From the NCBI RefSeq assembly GCF_026153355.1, contig NZ_CP110636.1, forward strand, positions 5,704,001 to 5,768,000: a DNA stretch of 64,000 nt, read 5' to 3'. Below the pieces are notes generated by a model that did no database searches, had not been told where the DNA came from, and was given only the letters and a program-made list of their open reading frames with translations. Of this stretch, positions 34,858-45,048 are shown in pieces. A program made the position numbers and the translations under genes. Numbering within the stretch: the stretch's first letter is position 1; every line of letters begins with the position of its first letter. This stretch comes from Streptomyces endophytica. Its GTDB lineage: Bacteria; Actinomycetota; Actinomycetes; Streptomycetales; Streptomycetaceae.

Positions 34858-35949
34858 TCACCAGTACCGGCCCTCGATCATCGCCTCCAGACTGGCCCGG
34901 TGGAGGATCAGCGCATCGGCGTCCTCCGGTACCGGCACCTCCCCGAAGTGCACCTGGCGGTAGGCCACTCTCAGCATCACGACGGCGTGCCGCAGCGCCG
35001 CGTAGAGGGTGTGGAACTCCATGTCGCGCGGGGTGTGCCCGGTGAGCCGGGCGTAGCGGCTCTCGACGGCGTCCCGGCGCAGGAAGCCGGGCAGTCCCCG
35101 CTGGCCGCTGCCTTCCGTGAGGTCCTGGAAGAAGCGGTGGAGGTAGATCATCCAGCCCAGGTCCAGTTCCCGGGGCCCGAGCGCGGCCATTTCCCAGTCG
35201 AGCACGGCGGCGGGTTCGAATCCGTCGTAGACGATATTGCCGATCCGGGCATCGCCCCAGGTCAGGACGGTTTCGCCGGGGTCGGCGGGCCAGTGGTCGG
35301 CGAGCCAGGCGAAGCCGCGCTCGATCAGCGCCGAGCGGGGCTTTCCCGCAACGACCCAGGAGTAGTAGGCGCGTTGGGCCGAGACGTGCCGCCGCAGGGC
35401 ACTCCCGGTTCCGGCGTCGGCCAGGAAATCGGCCTCGGCGAGCGGGACTTGGTCGTGGAGCCGGGCGAGCACCCCGACGCTGGCGGCCTCCAGCCGGTCG
35501 CGTTCGGCGTCGGTGGCTGCGAAGAGCCAATTCCCCTCGTACGTATAGGGCATGACGTCCGGCGGCACCCGGCCGTCGGCCCGGGCCATGACGAAGAACG
35601 GGGCGCCGAGGTGCGCCGGGTCCTCCTCCAGCCAGAGCGTGCGGGGCACCGGGAGGTCGGTGTGCGCGGCGACCAGCCGCATGGTGCGGTACTGGCGGGG
35701 CATGTCGTAGCGCGGGAAGACGGTGTACGCGGCCGGGTCGGCGGCCAGCCGCAGTGCGCACGAGGGCACTTGGGCCTCGGGGTGCTCGATGTCGAAGAGC
35801 AGCGTCTCGCTGGACATGCCGTTGGAGCCCGGGACGGTGGTGTGGGTGGCACGGGCGCCGGGGAGCCGGGTGCCGAGCCAGGCGGTGAGCCGGGAGGTGA
35901 GCTCGCCGGGGTCGCGCGTGGTGGTGCGGGGCCGGGGCGTAGTGCTCAT
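34858..35949 (-). CDS. Phosphotransferase family protein (APH fold, ACAD10-like)
   Basis: A 363-residue protein with an aminoglycoside-phosphotransferase fold. VLTWGDARIGNIVYDG is the catalytic loop, with the usual HGD replaced by WGD, followed by AAVLDWEMAALGPRELDLGW carrying the metal-binding DWE. Many actinobacterial members of this group act in fatty-acid or steroid catabolism rather than drug resistance, next to acyl-CoA dehydrogenases as here. The ATG overlaps the stop of the upstream interrupted gene (ATGA). Substrate unknown. Confidence 0.85.
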   Translation of the reverse strand: MSTTPRPRTTTRDPGELTSRLTAWLGTRLPGARATHTTVPGSNGMSSETLLFDIEHPEAQVPSCALRLAADPAAYTVFPRYDMPRQYRTMRLVAAHTDLPVPRTLWLEEDPAHLGAPFFVMARADGRVPPDVMPYTYEGNWLFAATDAERDRLEAASVGVLARLHDQVPLAEADFLADAGTGSALRRHVSAQRAYYSWVVAGKPRSALIERGFAWLADHWPADPGETVLTWGDARIGNIVYDGFEPAAVLDWEMAALGPRELDLGWMIYLHRFFQDLTEGSGQRGLPGFLRRDAVESRYARLTGHTPRDMEFHTLYAALRHAVVMLRVAYRQVHFGEVPVPEDADALILHRASLEAMIEGRYW

Positions 35950-37126
35950 CGGTCCGTCTCCGGGGCCACCGCCGCGTAGCCGGTGAAACCGCTGGGGTCG
36001 TGGCGCCCGAAGCTGCCGTGCTCGAAGATCCCGTAGCCGGTGCGGCCGTCGAGGGTGAAGCGGGCGGCGTGGTCGGTGACGCCGTAGGCGGCCAGGGGGT
36101 GCGCCGCCGGATCCTTGAGGTCGTAACTGCGCCGGTCGGTCCAGCCGCGGCCGCGCCAGGTGCCGTGCTGCCAGTCGTCGTCGGGGTCGGGGTGGGGGTC
36201 CCCCTGCTCGAACGGAGTTGAGAGCTTGGGGGAGGATAGCCGGCGCCGACAGCCAGGGGCGAGGAGGTGAGGATCTCGGCGGTGAGGTCCAGGGGTTCGC
36301 GGGCCGGGCCGGTGAGCTGCACGACCGCGCGCTCGGGGTGCCGGGTGCCGGGCCGGTAGGTGATGTCCGTGTGGGGCCAGCCGAGTTGGACGTCGGGGCG
36401 GTCCGGGCGGACCAGCCGCGCCTCGTTCAGGGTGCGGTACCCGTCGGCGTCCTCCTGGACGATGACCATGACGAACCGGTCGTCGAAGCGGACCGGGCAC
36501 CAGATCCAGTGGAAGCCCTCGGGCCGCAGCTCCTCCCCGGCCCGGCCGGGGTCCTCGCCGGGGATCGGCCGGACGCCCCAGCTGCGGTCGCGGGTCCCGG
36601 TCCACTCCCCCGCCGTGACGGCGATCTCCTCCCCCGCGACCCGGATGCGGCCGGTACAGGTGCCCGCCTGGACGAACCGCCGCGCCTGGAGCGTCAGCCG
36701 GTCGCCGCGGTACTGGGTGTGGTGCGGTTCCCAGGTCGCCGGGAAGGCCGCGGTCCAGGTCAGGTCGTATGCCAGGCCGTCCGGGTCGCCGGGGTCCGCG
36801 GCGCAGGTCAGCCGCAGCCGGGCGAGCGGCTCCTCGACGGTGATCGTGAGCGGGCCGACGGTGAGCGCCATCCGGTCGTCGGTGAGCGCGTCGGAGGCCC
36901 GTACGGCGTGCAGCCGGTCACCGAGGCGGAGGGTGGCGTAGGCGTCGATGACGCCGGTGTTGGGATAGACCCCGAGGCCGGCGATCAGCAGGGCCCGGCC
37001 CGAGTGGTCCAGGACGTGGAAGATGCACCGGTCGTAGGCGTTGCGGTCGCCGGTGGCGACGTGCCGCAGGGACAGCGGGACCTGGTGGATGGGGTATTCG
37101 TCGAGCGCGATGGGACGGTCGGACAC
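35946..37126 (-). pseudogene. Conserved hypothetical gene interrupted by a short palindromic repeat
   Basis: The GTG start at 37126 has a perfect AGGAGGAG ribosome site. The first about 295 codons (VSDRPIALDEYPIHQVPL, then beta-rich sequence to LAVGAGY) are in one frame. After a 45-bp repeat (36191-36235) the adjacent frame resumes with DPDDDWQHGTWRGRGWTDRR and continues to a stop at 35946. I know relatives as unnamed two-domain beta-sandwich proteins paired with the phosphotransferase-fold gene downstream. The repeat breaks the protein. If one base is also missing from its C-run, the insertion would instead be in frame and add about 15 residues. Confidence 0.78.
36191..36235. repeat. Short palindromic repeat, copy 2 (inside a coding sequence)
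   Basis: 45 bp: GGTGGGGGTCCCCCTGCTCG, then AACGGAGTT, then GAGAGCTTGGGGGAGG. TCCCCC/GGGGGA and GCTC/GAGC pair to form a hairpin. It shares 14 identical terminal bases with the copy at 28396-28438. It lies within the coding region of the gene at 35946-37126. Confidence 0.85.
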
Positions 37127-37288
37127 TTCTCCTCCTGGGCGCTCGGGCAGGCCGGGCACCGCCTGGACTCGCGGGCCGCGGCGGGGAGTTGACGGTACGT
37201 CAGCTCGGCACGGACGGCCAGACCCCGGTGGGGTGAGAGGTGTCGACGGCAGCGGGCGGGCCGGGTGCACCGGCCCGCCCGGTGGGGA

Positions 37289-38461
37289 TCAGCGGCCTTC
37301 CGGGCCCGCGAGGTGGCGGGCGATGACCATCCGCTGGATCTGGTTGGTGCCCTCGACGATCTGGAGGACCTTGGCCTCGCGCATGTAGCGCTCGACCGGG
37401 AAGTCGAGGGTGTAGCCGTAGCCGCCGAGGAGCTGGACGGCGTCGGTGGTGACCCGCATCGCGGTGTCGGTGCAGAAGAGCTTGGCCATCGCCGCCTCCT
37501 TGGAGAACGGCAGACCGGCGTCGCGCAGCCGGGCGGCGGTGAGGTAGAGCGCCCGGCCGGCCTCGATCTGGGTGGCCATGTCGGCCAGCATGAAGCGCAG
37601 ACCCTGGAAATCCACCAGCGGGCGGCCGAACTGCCGGCGCTCGGCGGTGTACGACAGCGCCTCGTCCAGCGCCGCCTGTGCGAGACCGACGGCGCAGGCG
37701 GCGATGCCCAGGCGGCCGGAGTCCAGGGCGGACAGCGCGATGGCGAAGCCCTGGCCCTCGTCGCCGATGCGGCGGGCGTCGGGGACGTGGACGCCGTCGA
37801 AGTGCAGCTGGGCGGTCGGGGAGCCCTTCATGCCCATCTTGCGCTCGGGGGCGGCGGCGCTCAGCCCGTCGGCGTCGCCGGGAACGAGGAAGGCGGTGAT
37901 GCCGTGGGCGCCGCTGCCGCCGGTGCGGGCCAGGACGGTGTAGAAGTCGGCCACGCCGCCGTGGGTGGTCCAGGCCTTGGTGCCGCTCAGGGTCCACGTG
38001 TCGCCCTCGCGCTCGGCGCGGGTGGTCAGCGAGGCGGCGTCGGAGCCGGAGGACGGCTCGGAGAGGCAGTAGGCGCCCAGCAGGCCGCCGCCGAGCATGG
38101 CGGGGAGGTGTTCGGCGCGCTGCTCCTTCGTCCCGTAGCCGGCGAGGCCGTGGCAGGCGAGGGTGTGCACGCTGACGCCGAGGCCGACGGTGAGGCGGGC
38201 GGCCGCGAGCTCCTCGACGACCTGGAGGTAGACCTCGTAGGGCTGGCCGCCCCCGCCGAATTCCTCGTCGTAGGGCAGTGAGAGCAGTCCGGACTCCGAC
38301 AGCAGCCGGAAGGTCTCGCGGGGGAAGCGGCCGGCGTCCTCCTCCTCGGCGGCGGTGGGCCTGATCTCCCGCTCGGCGAGCTCTCGCACGAGCGTCATCA
38401 GGTCGCGGGCTTCCTCCGTGGGCAGCCTGCGGTCCACCGGCCGGGGGCCGTACTCGGTCAT
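37289..38461 (-). CDS. Acyl-CoA dehydrogenase
   Basis: A 390-residue flavoenzyme of the standard length. YCLSEPSSGSDAASLTT and WTLSGTKAWTTHGGVAD are FAD/substrate signatures, and the C-terminal QLLGGYGYTLDFPVERYMRE carries the catalytic-loop region and EGTNQIQRMVIARHL. It introduces a double bond into an acyl-CoA in fatty- or branched-chain acid catabolism. Same strand as, and upstream of, the interrupted gene and the phosphotransferase gene, so perhaps one catabolic unit. Its promoter lies in 38462-38700. Confidence 0.94.
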   Translation of the reverse strand: MTEYGPRPVDRRLPTEEARDLMTLVRELAEREIRPTAAEEEDAGRFPRETFRLLSESGLLSLPYDEEFGGGGQPYEVYLQVVEELAAARLTVGLGVSVHTLACHGLAGYGTKEQRAEHLPAMLGGGLLGAYCLSEPSSGSDAASLTTRAEREGDTWTLSGTKAWTTHGGVADFYTVLARTGGSGAHGITAFLVPGDADGLSAAAPERKMGMKGSPTAQLHFDGVHVPDARRIGDEGQGFAIALSALDSGRLGIAACAVGLAQAALDEALSYTAERRQFGRPLVDFQGLRFMLADMATQIEAGRALYLTAARLRDAGLPFSKEAAMAKLFCTDTAMRVTTDAVQLLGGYGYTLDFPVERYMREAKVLQIVEGTNQIQRMVIARHLAGPEGR

Positions 38462-38700
38462 GGCGGCGCTCTCCTCCCTGTCGGGCGCTGCGGCGACGCG
38501 CGCGGGGTGGGCGGCGGCGCCGTTTCCGTGGTGCCAGGCCGATGATCGCTTTCCGGGTCTCGGAAGGCGATGACCTGCGGCTGTGGCGCTAGGAGTATGC
38601 CCGATCGGCGGCTCCGCGTCACGGGTTGATCAACAGCGGGGTACGGGTTCCGGCCCGCTACCCGGACGGCACGCGGTGCCGCTACCGGCCGCCGGTGAAA

Positions 38701-38742
38701 TTGGTCCGAACCATTGACGCACTGGTCTAGTCCTTCTACCTT
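38701..38742 (+). promoter_or_regulatory. Chitinase promoter with paired DasR/chitin-type repeats
   Basis: TTGACG (38714-38719), 17 nt, TACCTT (38737-38742). Two related 12-mers, TGGTCCGAACCA (38702-38713) and TGGTCTAGTCCT (38723-38734), flank and overlap the -35 region 21 bp apart. This is the direct-repeat arrangement of Streptomyces chitinase promoters, and each 12-mer resembles the DasR site TGGTCTAGACCA. Confidence 0.8.
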
Positions 38743-38823
38743 CTCCTCAACGTTCAACGCGTTCATGCCAATTCGGAACGCAGGTCATCAAGGCTTCCCC
38801 CTCGCCCCCTCCGAGGAGACGAC

Positions 38824-40149
<1,326 letters not shown>

Positions 40150-40168
40150 CCGTTGGGGCACGGAACGC

Positions 40169-40202
40169 GGACGGGCGGGAGGTGGCGGCCTCCCGCCCGT
40201 CC
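40169..40202. terminator. Bidirectional terminator between chitinase and TetR genes
   Basis: Perfect 14-bp arms GGACGGGCGGGAGG and CCTCCCGCCCGTCC with a 6-nt loop. Confidence 0.9.
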
Positions 40203-40220
40203 GGCATGCCGCCCCGCCGG

Positions 40221-40877
40221 TCAGGCGGGTGGCCGCGGCGGGGCCGGGCAGGCCGGTTCGAACTCCTCGATCAGCCGGAGGGTGGCGCCCAGCCCGCGCA
40301 CCAGCAGCGCCACCACCGTCTCGCGGGGCAGCTCCGGTTCCCCGATCCAGTCCAGGGTGACGCCCTCGACGCTGGAGAGCCAGCCGGTCAGCGCGGTGCG
40401 GGCGAGCGGCGGGAGGTCGGTACGGCCCCAGGCGGCGAGCGCGATGGTGCCGAGCAGCCGGGCGCGCACCGTGTCGCGGATCGCCATGACCTCCGCGTCG
40501 AAGCCGACCCCGCCGGTGACGATGGTGCGGTAGGCGGCCTGGTGGTGCTGGGCGTAGCGCAGATAGCCGTCGACGGTGCGCTGGACGCGTTCGACCGGCG
40601 GCAGGTCATGGGTGGCGCCGGCCCGCTCGACGAGCTCGGCGACCGCGTCCTCGATGATCGCGAGGTAGTAGCCGCGCTTGTTCGTGAAGTAGTAGTAGAT
40701 CAGGCCCTTGGCGACGCCGGCCTGGCGGGCGATGTCGTCCATCGACAGCGCGTCGTAGGAGGTGTCGGCGAACAACTTCCGTCCGGTGGCTATCAGTTCG
40801 GCGCGGCGCGCCTGGGAGCGCACGGTGCCGCGAGCGGCCGGGGAGCCGCTCGCACCGCGCTGTTGACTCTTATTCAA
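40221..40877 (-). CDS. TetR family transcriptional regulator
   Basis: A 218-residue protein. HTH: YDALSMDDIARQAGVAKGLI followed by YYYFTNKRGYYLAII, a typical TetR N-terminus (about residues 38-75). The C-terminal domain is of the TetR type found near lipid-metabolism genes. No obvious target is adjacent. The region upstream (TTGTTGACTC, then AATCCGCCCTAGTC) contains promoter-like sequence. Effector unknown. Confidence 0.9.
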   Translation of the reverse strand: MNKSQQRGASGSPAARGTVRSQARRAELIATGRKLFADTSYDALSMDDIARQAGVAKGLIYYYFTNKRGYYLAIIEDAVAELVERAGATHDLPPVERVQRTVDGYLRYAQHHQAAYRTIVTGGVGFDAEVMAIRDTVRARLLGTIALAAWGRTDLPPLARTALTGWLSSVEGVTLDWIGEPELPRETVVALLVRGLGATLRLIEEFEPACPAPPRPPA

Positions 40878-41006
40878 AATCCGCCCTAGTCTCCAACTGC
40901 CAAGCGTTTCGCGAAGTATGACAGAGCGTCATCACCTGCGGCCGCACCCGCAGGGCTCCACCGGCACTTCCCTCGCGCATTCGACCGCTGCCCCGGGGAG
41001 GACGCA

Positions 41007-41137
41007 GTGAGCTCAACCCGCCGGTCGTGCCGCCGTTCGTCTACATGACGGACGTGGACGCCGAACGGGCCCTGGCCACCTCGGACCTGATCACCGCGGA
41101 CGGCCTGCGGCTGCGGGCGGGCTCCCGGCACGCCTGA
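41007..41137 (+). CDS. Possible 44-codon ORF, frame broken near its start
   Basis: A GGGGAGGA ribosome site precedes GTG 41007, but that frame stops after 13 codons. One base over, a neat small peptide appears: NPPVVPPFVYMTDVDAERAL, then ATSDLITADGLRLRAGSRHA, ending at TGA 41135-41137. Inserting one C in 41015-41022 would join it to the good start. No family is known to me. It lies between the TetR and GAF-regulator genes. Confidence 0.3.
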
Positions 41138-41222
41138 GCGACGGCGCGCGGGGTTTACGGTTCCGTCCCGGCCGAGCACCATCGGCACGTACGGTGCAGG
41201 AGCCGCTGCGGAGAGGTGACAC

Positions 41223-42536
41223 GTGGTCAACCCCTGGCTGGCGATGGAGGCCGGCGCCGATCCGGTGGAGCGCACCCGCACGGTGCGCCGGGCCCATGCC
41301 GCGTTCCTGGCCGACGGGACCGTCGCCCCGCCGGTCCGCCGGGTCGTCGCCGAGTCCTGGCGCCGGTCCGCGCACGCGCGGGCCGCGTGGGACGGCGTCG
41401 CGCCGATCGAACTGGACGACGCGGCGCTGCGGGCCCACCGCGAGAGCCATCCGCTGGCCCGCGCGATGCCCGTCTTCCGGGACCTGCTCGGCAGCTTCGC
41501 GCAGGACGGTGCGCATCTGCTGGCCGTCTGCGACCAGCAGGGGCGGCTGCTGTGGGTGGAGGGGCACCGCGGGGTGCGGCGCAGCGCCGAGCGGATGAAC
41601 TTCGTGGTCGGCGCGCGCTGGGACGAGACGCACGCCGGCACCAACGCCCCCGGCACCGCGCTCGCCGCCGACCACGCCGTGCAGATCTTCGCCGCCGAGC
41701 ACTACAACCGGCAGGTGCAGCGCTGGACCTGTGCCGCAGCACCGCTGCACGATCCGCGGACCGGGCGGCTGCTGGGCGCGGTGGACATCACCGGCGGCGA
41801 CCATCTGGCGAGCCCGCACAGCCTGGCCCTGGTGCAGGCCACCGCCCGGGCCGCGGAGGCCCATCTCGCGGCCGGGGCGCCGGAACCGGGCGCATGCCTG
41901 TCCGTGCTCGGCCGGGACGAGGCGCTGCTGGTCGTCGACGGCCGGCGGCTGCGGCTCGGGCGCCGGCACAGCGAGATCGTGCTGCTGCTGGCCCGCCATC
42001 CCGCGGGCCTGACGGGTGATCAGCTCGCGGTGCAGCTGTACGGCGAGCGCGAGATGCGCCCGGTGACGCTGCGCGCCGAGCTGTCCCGGCTGCGGCAGCT
42101 CGTCGGCGGACTGCTGCACTCGCGGCCGTACCGTCTGAGCCGGCCGGTGGAGACCGATCTCGGCACGGTCGAGGAACGGCTGGCGGCCGGCGATCCGTGG
42201 TCCGCGCTGGACGGTTACGACGGCCCGCTGCTGCCGTCGTCGGAGGCGCCCGGCGTGCGGCGGCTGCGGGACGCTCTCACGGGCCGGCTGCGCACCGCGC
42301 TGCTCGCCGGGGGCGATCCGGGGCTGCTGGGCGCGTGGTCCCGTACGCCCTGGGGCGAGGACGACCTGGAGGTCTGGGAGGCCCTGGTGGACGCGCTGCC
42401 GGAGCGGTCACCGGCCCGTGGCGCCCCGCGCGCCACCGCGGACCGGCTGCGCGCCGCGTACGGTCTGACCGGCGGCGCGGCACAAGCCCCGGCCGCCGCG
42501 CGGGTCGCAACGTTCCGGCAACCTCCGCGGTCCTAG
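41223..42536 (+). CDS. GAF-domain transcriptional regulator of the linked aldehyde dehydrogenase
   Basis: A 437-residue protein. Residues about 60-215 form a GAF sensor domain (HLLAVCDQQGRLLWVEGHRG, later RWDETHAGTNAPGTAL, the AcoR/DhaR-type motif). The second half has a winged-helix-like segment around RRHSEIVLLLARHPAGLTGD and SELSRLRQLVGGL-like helices but no sigma-54 AAA domain. In actinomycetes such proteins sit just upstream of acetaldehyde or alcohol dehydrogenase genes and activate them. The GTG follows GAGAGGTG. It is separated from the dehydrogenase gene by 68 bp. Confidence 0.82.
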   Translation: MVNPWLAMEAGADPVERTRTVRRAHAAFLADGTVAPPVRRVVAESWRRSAHARAAWDGVAPIELDDAALRAHRESHPLARAMPVFRDLLGSFAQDGAHLLAVCDQQGRLLWVEGHRGVRRSAERMNFVVGARWDETHAGTNAPGTALAADHAVQIFAAEHYNRQVQRWTCAAAPLHDPRTGRLLGAVDITGGDHLASPHSLALVQATARAAEAHLAAGAPEPGACLSVLGRDEALLVVDGRRLRLGRRHSEIVLLLARHPAGLTGDQLAVQLYGEREMRPVTLRAELSRLRQLVGGLLHSRPYRLSRPVETDLGTVEERLAAGDPWSALDGYDGPLLPSSEAPGVRRLRDALTGRLRTALLAGGDPGLLGAWSRTPWGEDDLEVWEALVDALPERSPARGAPRATADRLRAAYGLTGGAAQAPAAARVATFRQPPRS

Positions 42537-42604
42537 GGTGCGCCCATCGCCCGCCGCACGGGAGCGGCGGGCCACAGCGCCGAGAGTGATGGGGAGGCCG
42601 CCTC

Positions 42605-44128
42605 ATGGCCCGTTACGCCAGCCCGGGTTCCGCCGATGCCGTGATGAGCTATCTGCCGCGTTACGACCACTGGATCGGCGGCGAGTTCGTGGCGCCCGCA
42701 TCGGGCCGGTACTTCGAGAATCCGACGCCGGTCAACGGACAGCCGTTCACCGAGATCGCCCGCGGCACCGCCGAGGACGTCGAACGGGCACTGGACGCCG
42801 CGCACGCGGCCGCGCCCGGCTGGGGCCGTACCTCGGCCGCCGAACGCGCCGCCGTGCTCCTCCGGATCGCCGACCGGATGGAGGCGAACCTCGAAGCCCT
42901 CGCGGTCGCCGAGAGCTGGGAGAACGGCAAGCCGGTACGCGAGACCCTGGCGGCCGACATCCCCCTCGCGGTCGACCACTTCCGCTACTTCGCGGGGGCG
43001 CTCCGGGCCCAGGAGGGCTCGCTGTCGGAGATCGACGAGGACACCGTCGCCTACCACTTCCACGAGCCGCTCGGCGTGGTCGCCCAGATCATCCCGTGGA
43101 ACTTCCCGATCCTGATGGCCGCCTGGAAGCTCGCCCCGGCGCTGGCGGCCGGCAACGCGGTCGTCCTGAAGCCGGCCGAGCAGACCCCCGCCTCCCTCCA
43201 CTTCTGGATGAGCCTGGTCGCGGACCTGCTGCCGCCCGGCGTGGTCAACATCGTCAACGGCTTCGGCGTCGAGGCCGGCAAGCCGCTGGCGTCCAGCCCC
43301 CGGGTCGCCAAGATCGCCTTCACCGGTGAGACCACGACCGGCCGGCTGATCATGCAGTACGCCTCCGAGAACCTGCGCCCGGTGACGCTCGAACTGGGCG
43401 GCAAGAGCCCCAACCTCTTCTTCGACGACGTCTCCGCCGCCGACGACGACTTCCTCGACAAGGCGCTGGAGGGCTTCACCATGTTCGCCCTCAACCAGGG
43501 CGAGGTGTGCACCTGCCCGTCCCGCGCCCTGATCCAGCGCGGCCACTACGACGACTTCCTGGCGGCCGGCGTGGCCCGTACGGAGAAGATCGTCCAGGGC
43601 CACCCGCTGGACACCGACACCATGATCGGCGCCCAGGCGTCCAACGACCAGCTCGAAAAGATCCTCTCCTACCTGGACATCGGCCAGAAGGAGGGCGCCC
43701 GCATCCTGACCGGCGGCACCCGCGCCGAACTCGGCGGCGAACTGGAGAGCGGCTACTACGTCCGCCCCACCGTCTTCGAGGGCAACAACGACATGCGGGT
43801 CTTCCAGGAGGAGATCTTCGGCCCGGTGGTCGCGGTGGCCCCCTTCGCCGACTTCGACGACGCCATCGGCATCGCCAACGACACCCTCTACGGCCTCGGC
43901 GCCGGTGTCTGGACCCGCGACGGCTCCACCGCCTACCGCGCCGGCCGCGCCATCCAGGCCGGCCGCGTCTGGACCAACTGCTACCACGCCTACCCGGCCC
44001 ACGCCGCCTTCGGCGGCTACAAACAATCCGGCATCGGCCGCGAGACCCACAAGATGATGCTGGACCACTACCAGCAGACGAAGAACTTGCTGGTGTCGTA
44101 CTCTCCGAAGAAGCTGGGGTTCTTCTAG
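42605..44128 (+). CDS. Aldehyde dehydrogenase (acetaldehyde dehydrogenase II / ExaC type)
   Basis: A 507-residue NAD(P)-dependent enzyme. LELGGKSPN carries Glu263. The catalytic cysteine is Cys302 in NQGEVCTCPSR, a motif typical of the ExaC/AldA group that oxidises acetaldehyde and other short aldehydes. WNFPILMAAWKLAPALAAGN is the NAD fold. Upstream is the GAF-type regulator and downstream a very strong terminator, so the pair forms one unit. Likely role: detoxification or use of alcohols and aldehydes. Confidence 0.95.
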   Translation: MARYASPGSADAVMSYLPRYDHWIGGEFVAPASGRYFENPTPVNGQPFTEIARGTAEDVERALDAAHAAAPGWGRTSAAERAAVLLRIADRMEANLEALAVAESWENGKPVRETLAADIPLAVDHFRYFAGALRAQEGSLSEIDEDTVAYHFHEPLGVVAQIIPWNFPILMAAWKLAPALAAGNAVVLKPAEQTPASLHFWMSLVADLLPPGVVNIVNGFGVEAGKPLASSPRVAKIAFTGETTTGRLIMQYASENLRPVTLELGGKSPNLFFDDVSAADDDFLDKALEGFTMFALNQGEVCTCPSRALIQRGHYDDFLAAGVARTEKIVQGHPLDTDTMIGAQASNDQLEKILSYLDIGQKEGARILTGGTRAELGGELESGYYVRPTVFEGNNDMRVFQEEIFGPVVAVAPFADFDDAIGIANDTLYGLGAGVWTRDGSTAYRAGRAIQAGRVWTNCYHAYPAHAAFGGYKQSGIGRETHKMMLDHYQQTKNLLVSYSPKKLGFF

Positions 44129-44134
44129 ACGCCT

Positions 44135-44182
44135 GACGGAGGGCGCCTGACGGGGGCTTGTGCCCGTCAGGCGCCCTCCGTC
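44135..44182 (+). terminator. Strong terminator after the aldehyde dehydrogenase gene
   Basis: Perfect 20-bp arms (44135-44154 and 44163-44182), core GACGGAGGGCGCCTGACGGG with its complement, loop of 8 nt. Confidence 0.95.
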
Positions 44183-44289
44183 CGGTGTGCTGAGTGGGAA
44201 AAGACTCCGGGCTGCGAACGAGCTCTGCTGAGGCGGCCGGTCTCCGCATACCCGGCAGCGGATCATTCGGTACCGAGGAGGTCGCCCCG

Positions 44290-44715
44290 TTGGCACGTCA
44301 TGCGAATGACGGCTCCAGTTCTGCGATTCTGTTCCGTTCTCCGCGCACCTTCACGGTCTGGCGCTACGGGGTCGGGCACTCGCAACTGCTCCTGCGCGCC
44401 GTGCCGGATGGTGGGGACGCCCGCTGCCTGGACCTGCTCTTCGAAGGCGTGCGCGCCATGCGACTGGTCACTCATTACGCATCACTTGAGCTTCGCACCG
44501 CGAGCGACAGCGAATCCCAGCAGATGCTGGAGTTCTCCGAACTGTCCCCGCCGTGGCGCGAACGGTACGGCGTTGTTGCCCTTCATTCGAGAAGCGGGTC
44601 AGGGTCCGTGCTGTGCAGCCGGATCAGTGCTCTGCGCGGCGGAGAGGACCCGGTGGGGCTGCCGGAAGGACCCGAGGACCGTGAGGTCATCTGGAGCATG
44701 CGCCTGCGGCCGTGA
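44290..44715 (+). CDS. Orphan hypothetical protein
   Basis: A 141-residue protein. The TTG start at 44290 is preceded by AGGAGG at 8 nt; a GTG at 44194 would add 32 residues without a ribosome site. The sequence is soluble and compact (FTVWRYGVGHSQLLLRAVPD, LDLLFEGVRAMRLVTHY, ending VIWSMRLRP), with a beta-strand-rich pattern like small immunity-type or contact-system proteins. I recognise no family. GC is slightly lower than in neighbours and it sits beside decayed genes, which hints at acquired DNA. Confidence 0.6.
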   Translation: MARHANDGSSSAILFRSPRTFTVWRYGVGHSQLLLRAVPDGGDARCLDLLFEGVRAMRLVTHYASLELRTASDSESQQMLEFSELSPPWRERYGVVALHSRSGSGSVLCSRISALRGGEDPVGLPEGPEDREVIWSMRLRP

Positions 44716-44723
44716 GCAAGGCA

Positions 44724-44924
44724 TCACCCCTCGGCCGCCGAATCCGCATCGGTCACGGCCGCCGTGGACGCCGGCTCCAACGGCTGTTCCGCCCAGATGG
44801 TTTTGCCGTTGCGTATGTAGCGGGTGCCCCAGCGTGCGGTGAGCTGGGCGAGGTGCTGCTGGTGTCCGATGTGGTCGGCCGTCGCGGACGGGCTGCGCGA
44901 TCCGCACGCGATGACCGTGTCCAC
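44724..44924 (-). pseudogene. C-terminal remnant, possibly of an HATPase-type anti-sigma regulator
   Basis: The minus-strand frame reads HQQHLAQLTARWGTRYIRNG, then KTIWAEQPLEP, and stops at 44724. The W-G-x-R-Y...GKTIWAEQPL end resembles the C-terminus of small histidine-kinase-like ATP-binding regulators common in Streptomyces. No ATPase N-box is found upstream in any frame, so this is probably a leftover end. A GTG at 44924 could start a 66-residue peptide. Confidence 0.35.
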
Positions 44925-45048
44925 CGTCGACGAGGCCGGTGACCCGGAGCCCGCGTACTGATCCTCAAGGGCGTGGACGGCCGGGGAGGGCAGTTCGCCG
45001 GGCACGGCTTCGGCCCGAAGGGGCATCGAAATGAGGGGCCGGCACCGG

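Noticed and set aside
34858..35949. Aminoglycoside resistance kinase
   Set aside because: The catalytic loop is WGD instead of HGD and the neighbours are catabolic, which fits the ACAD10-like group better.
40257..40280. tRNA T-loop-like sequence GGTTCGAACTC
   Set aside because: It is inside the tetR coding region and no cloverleaf can be built around it.
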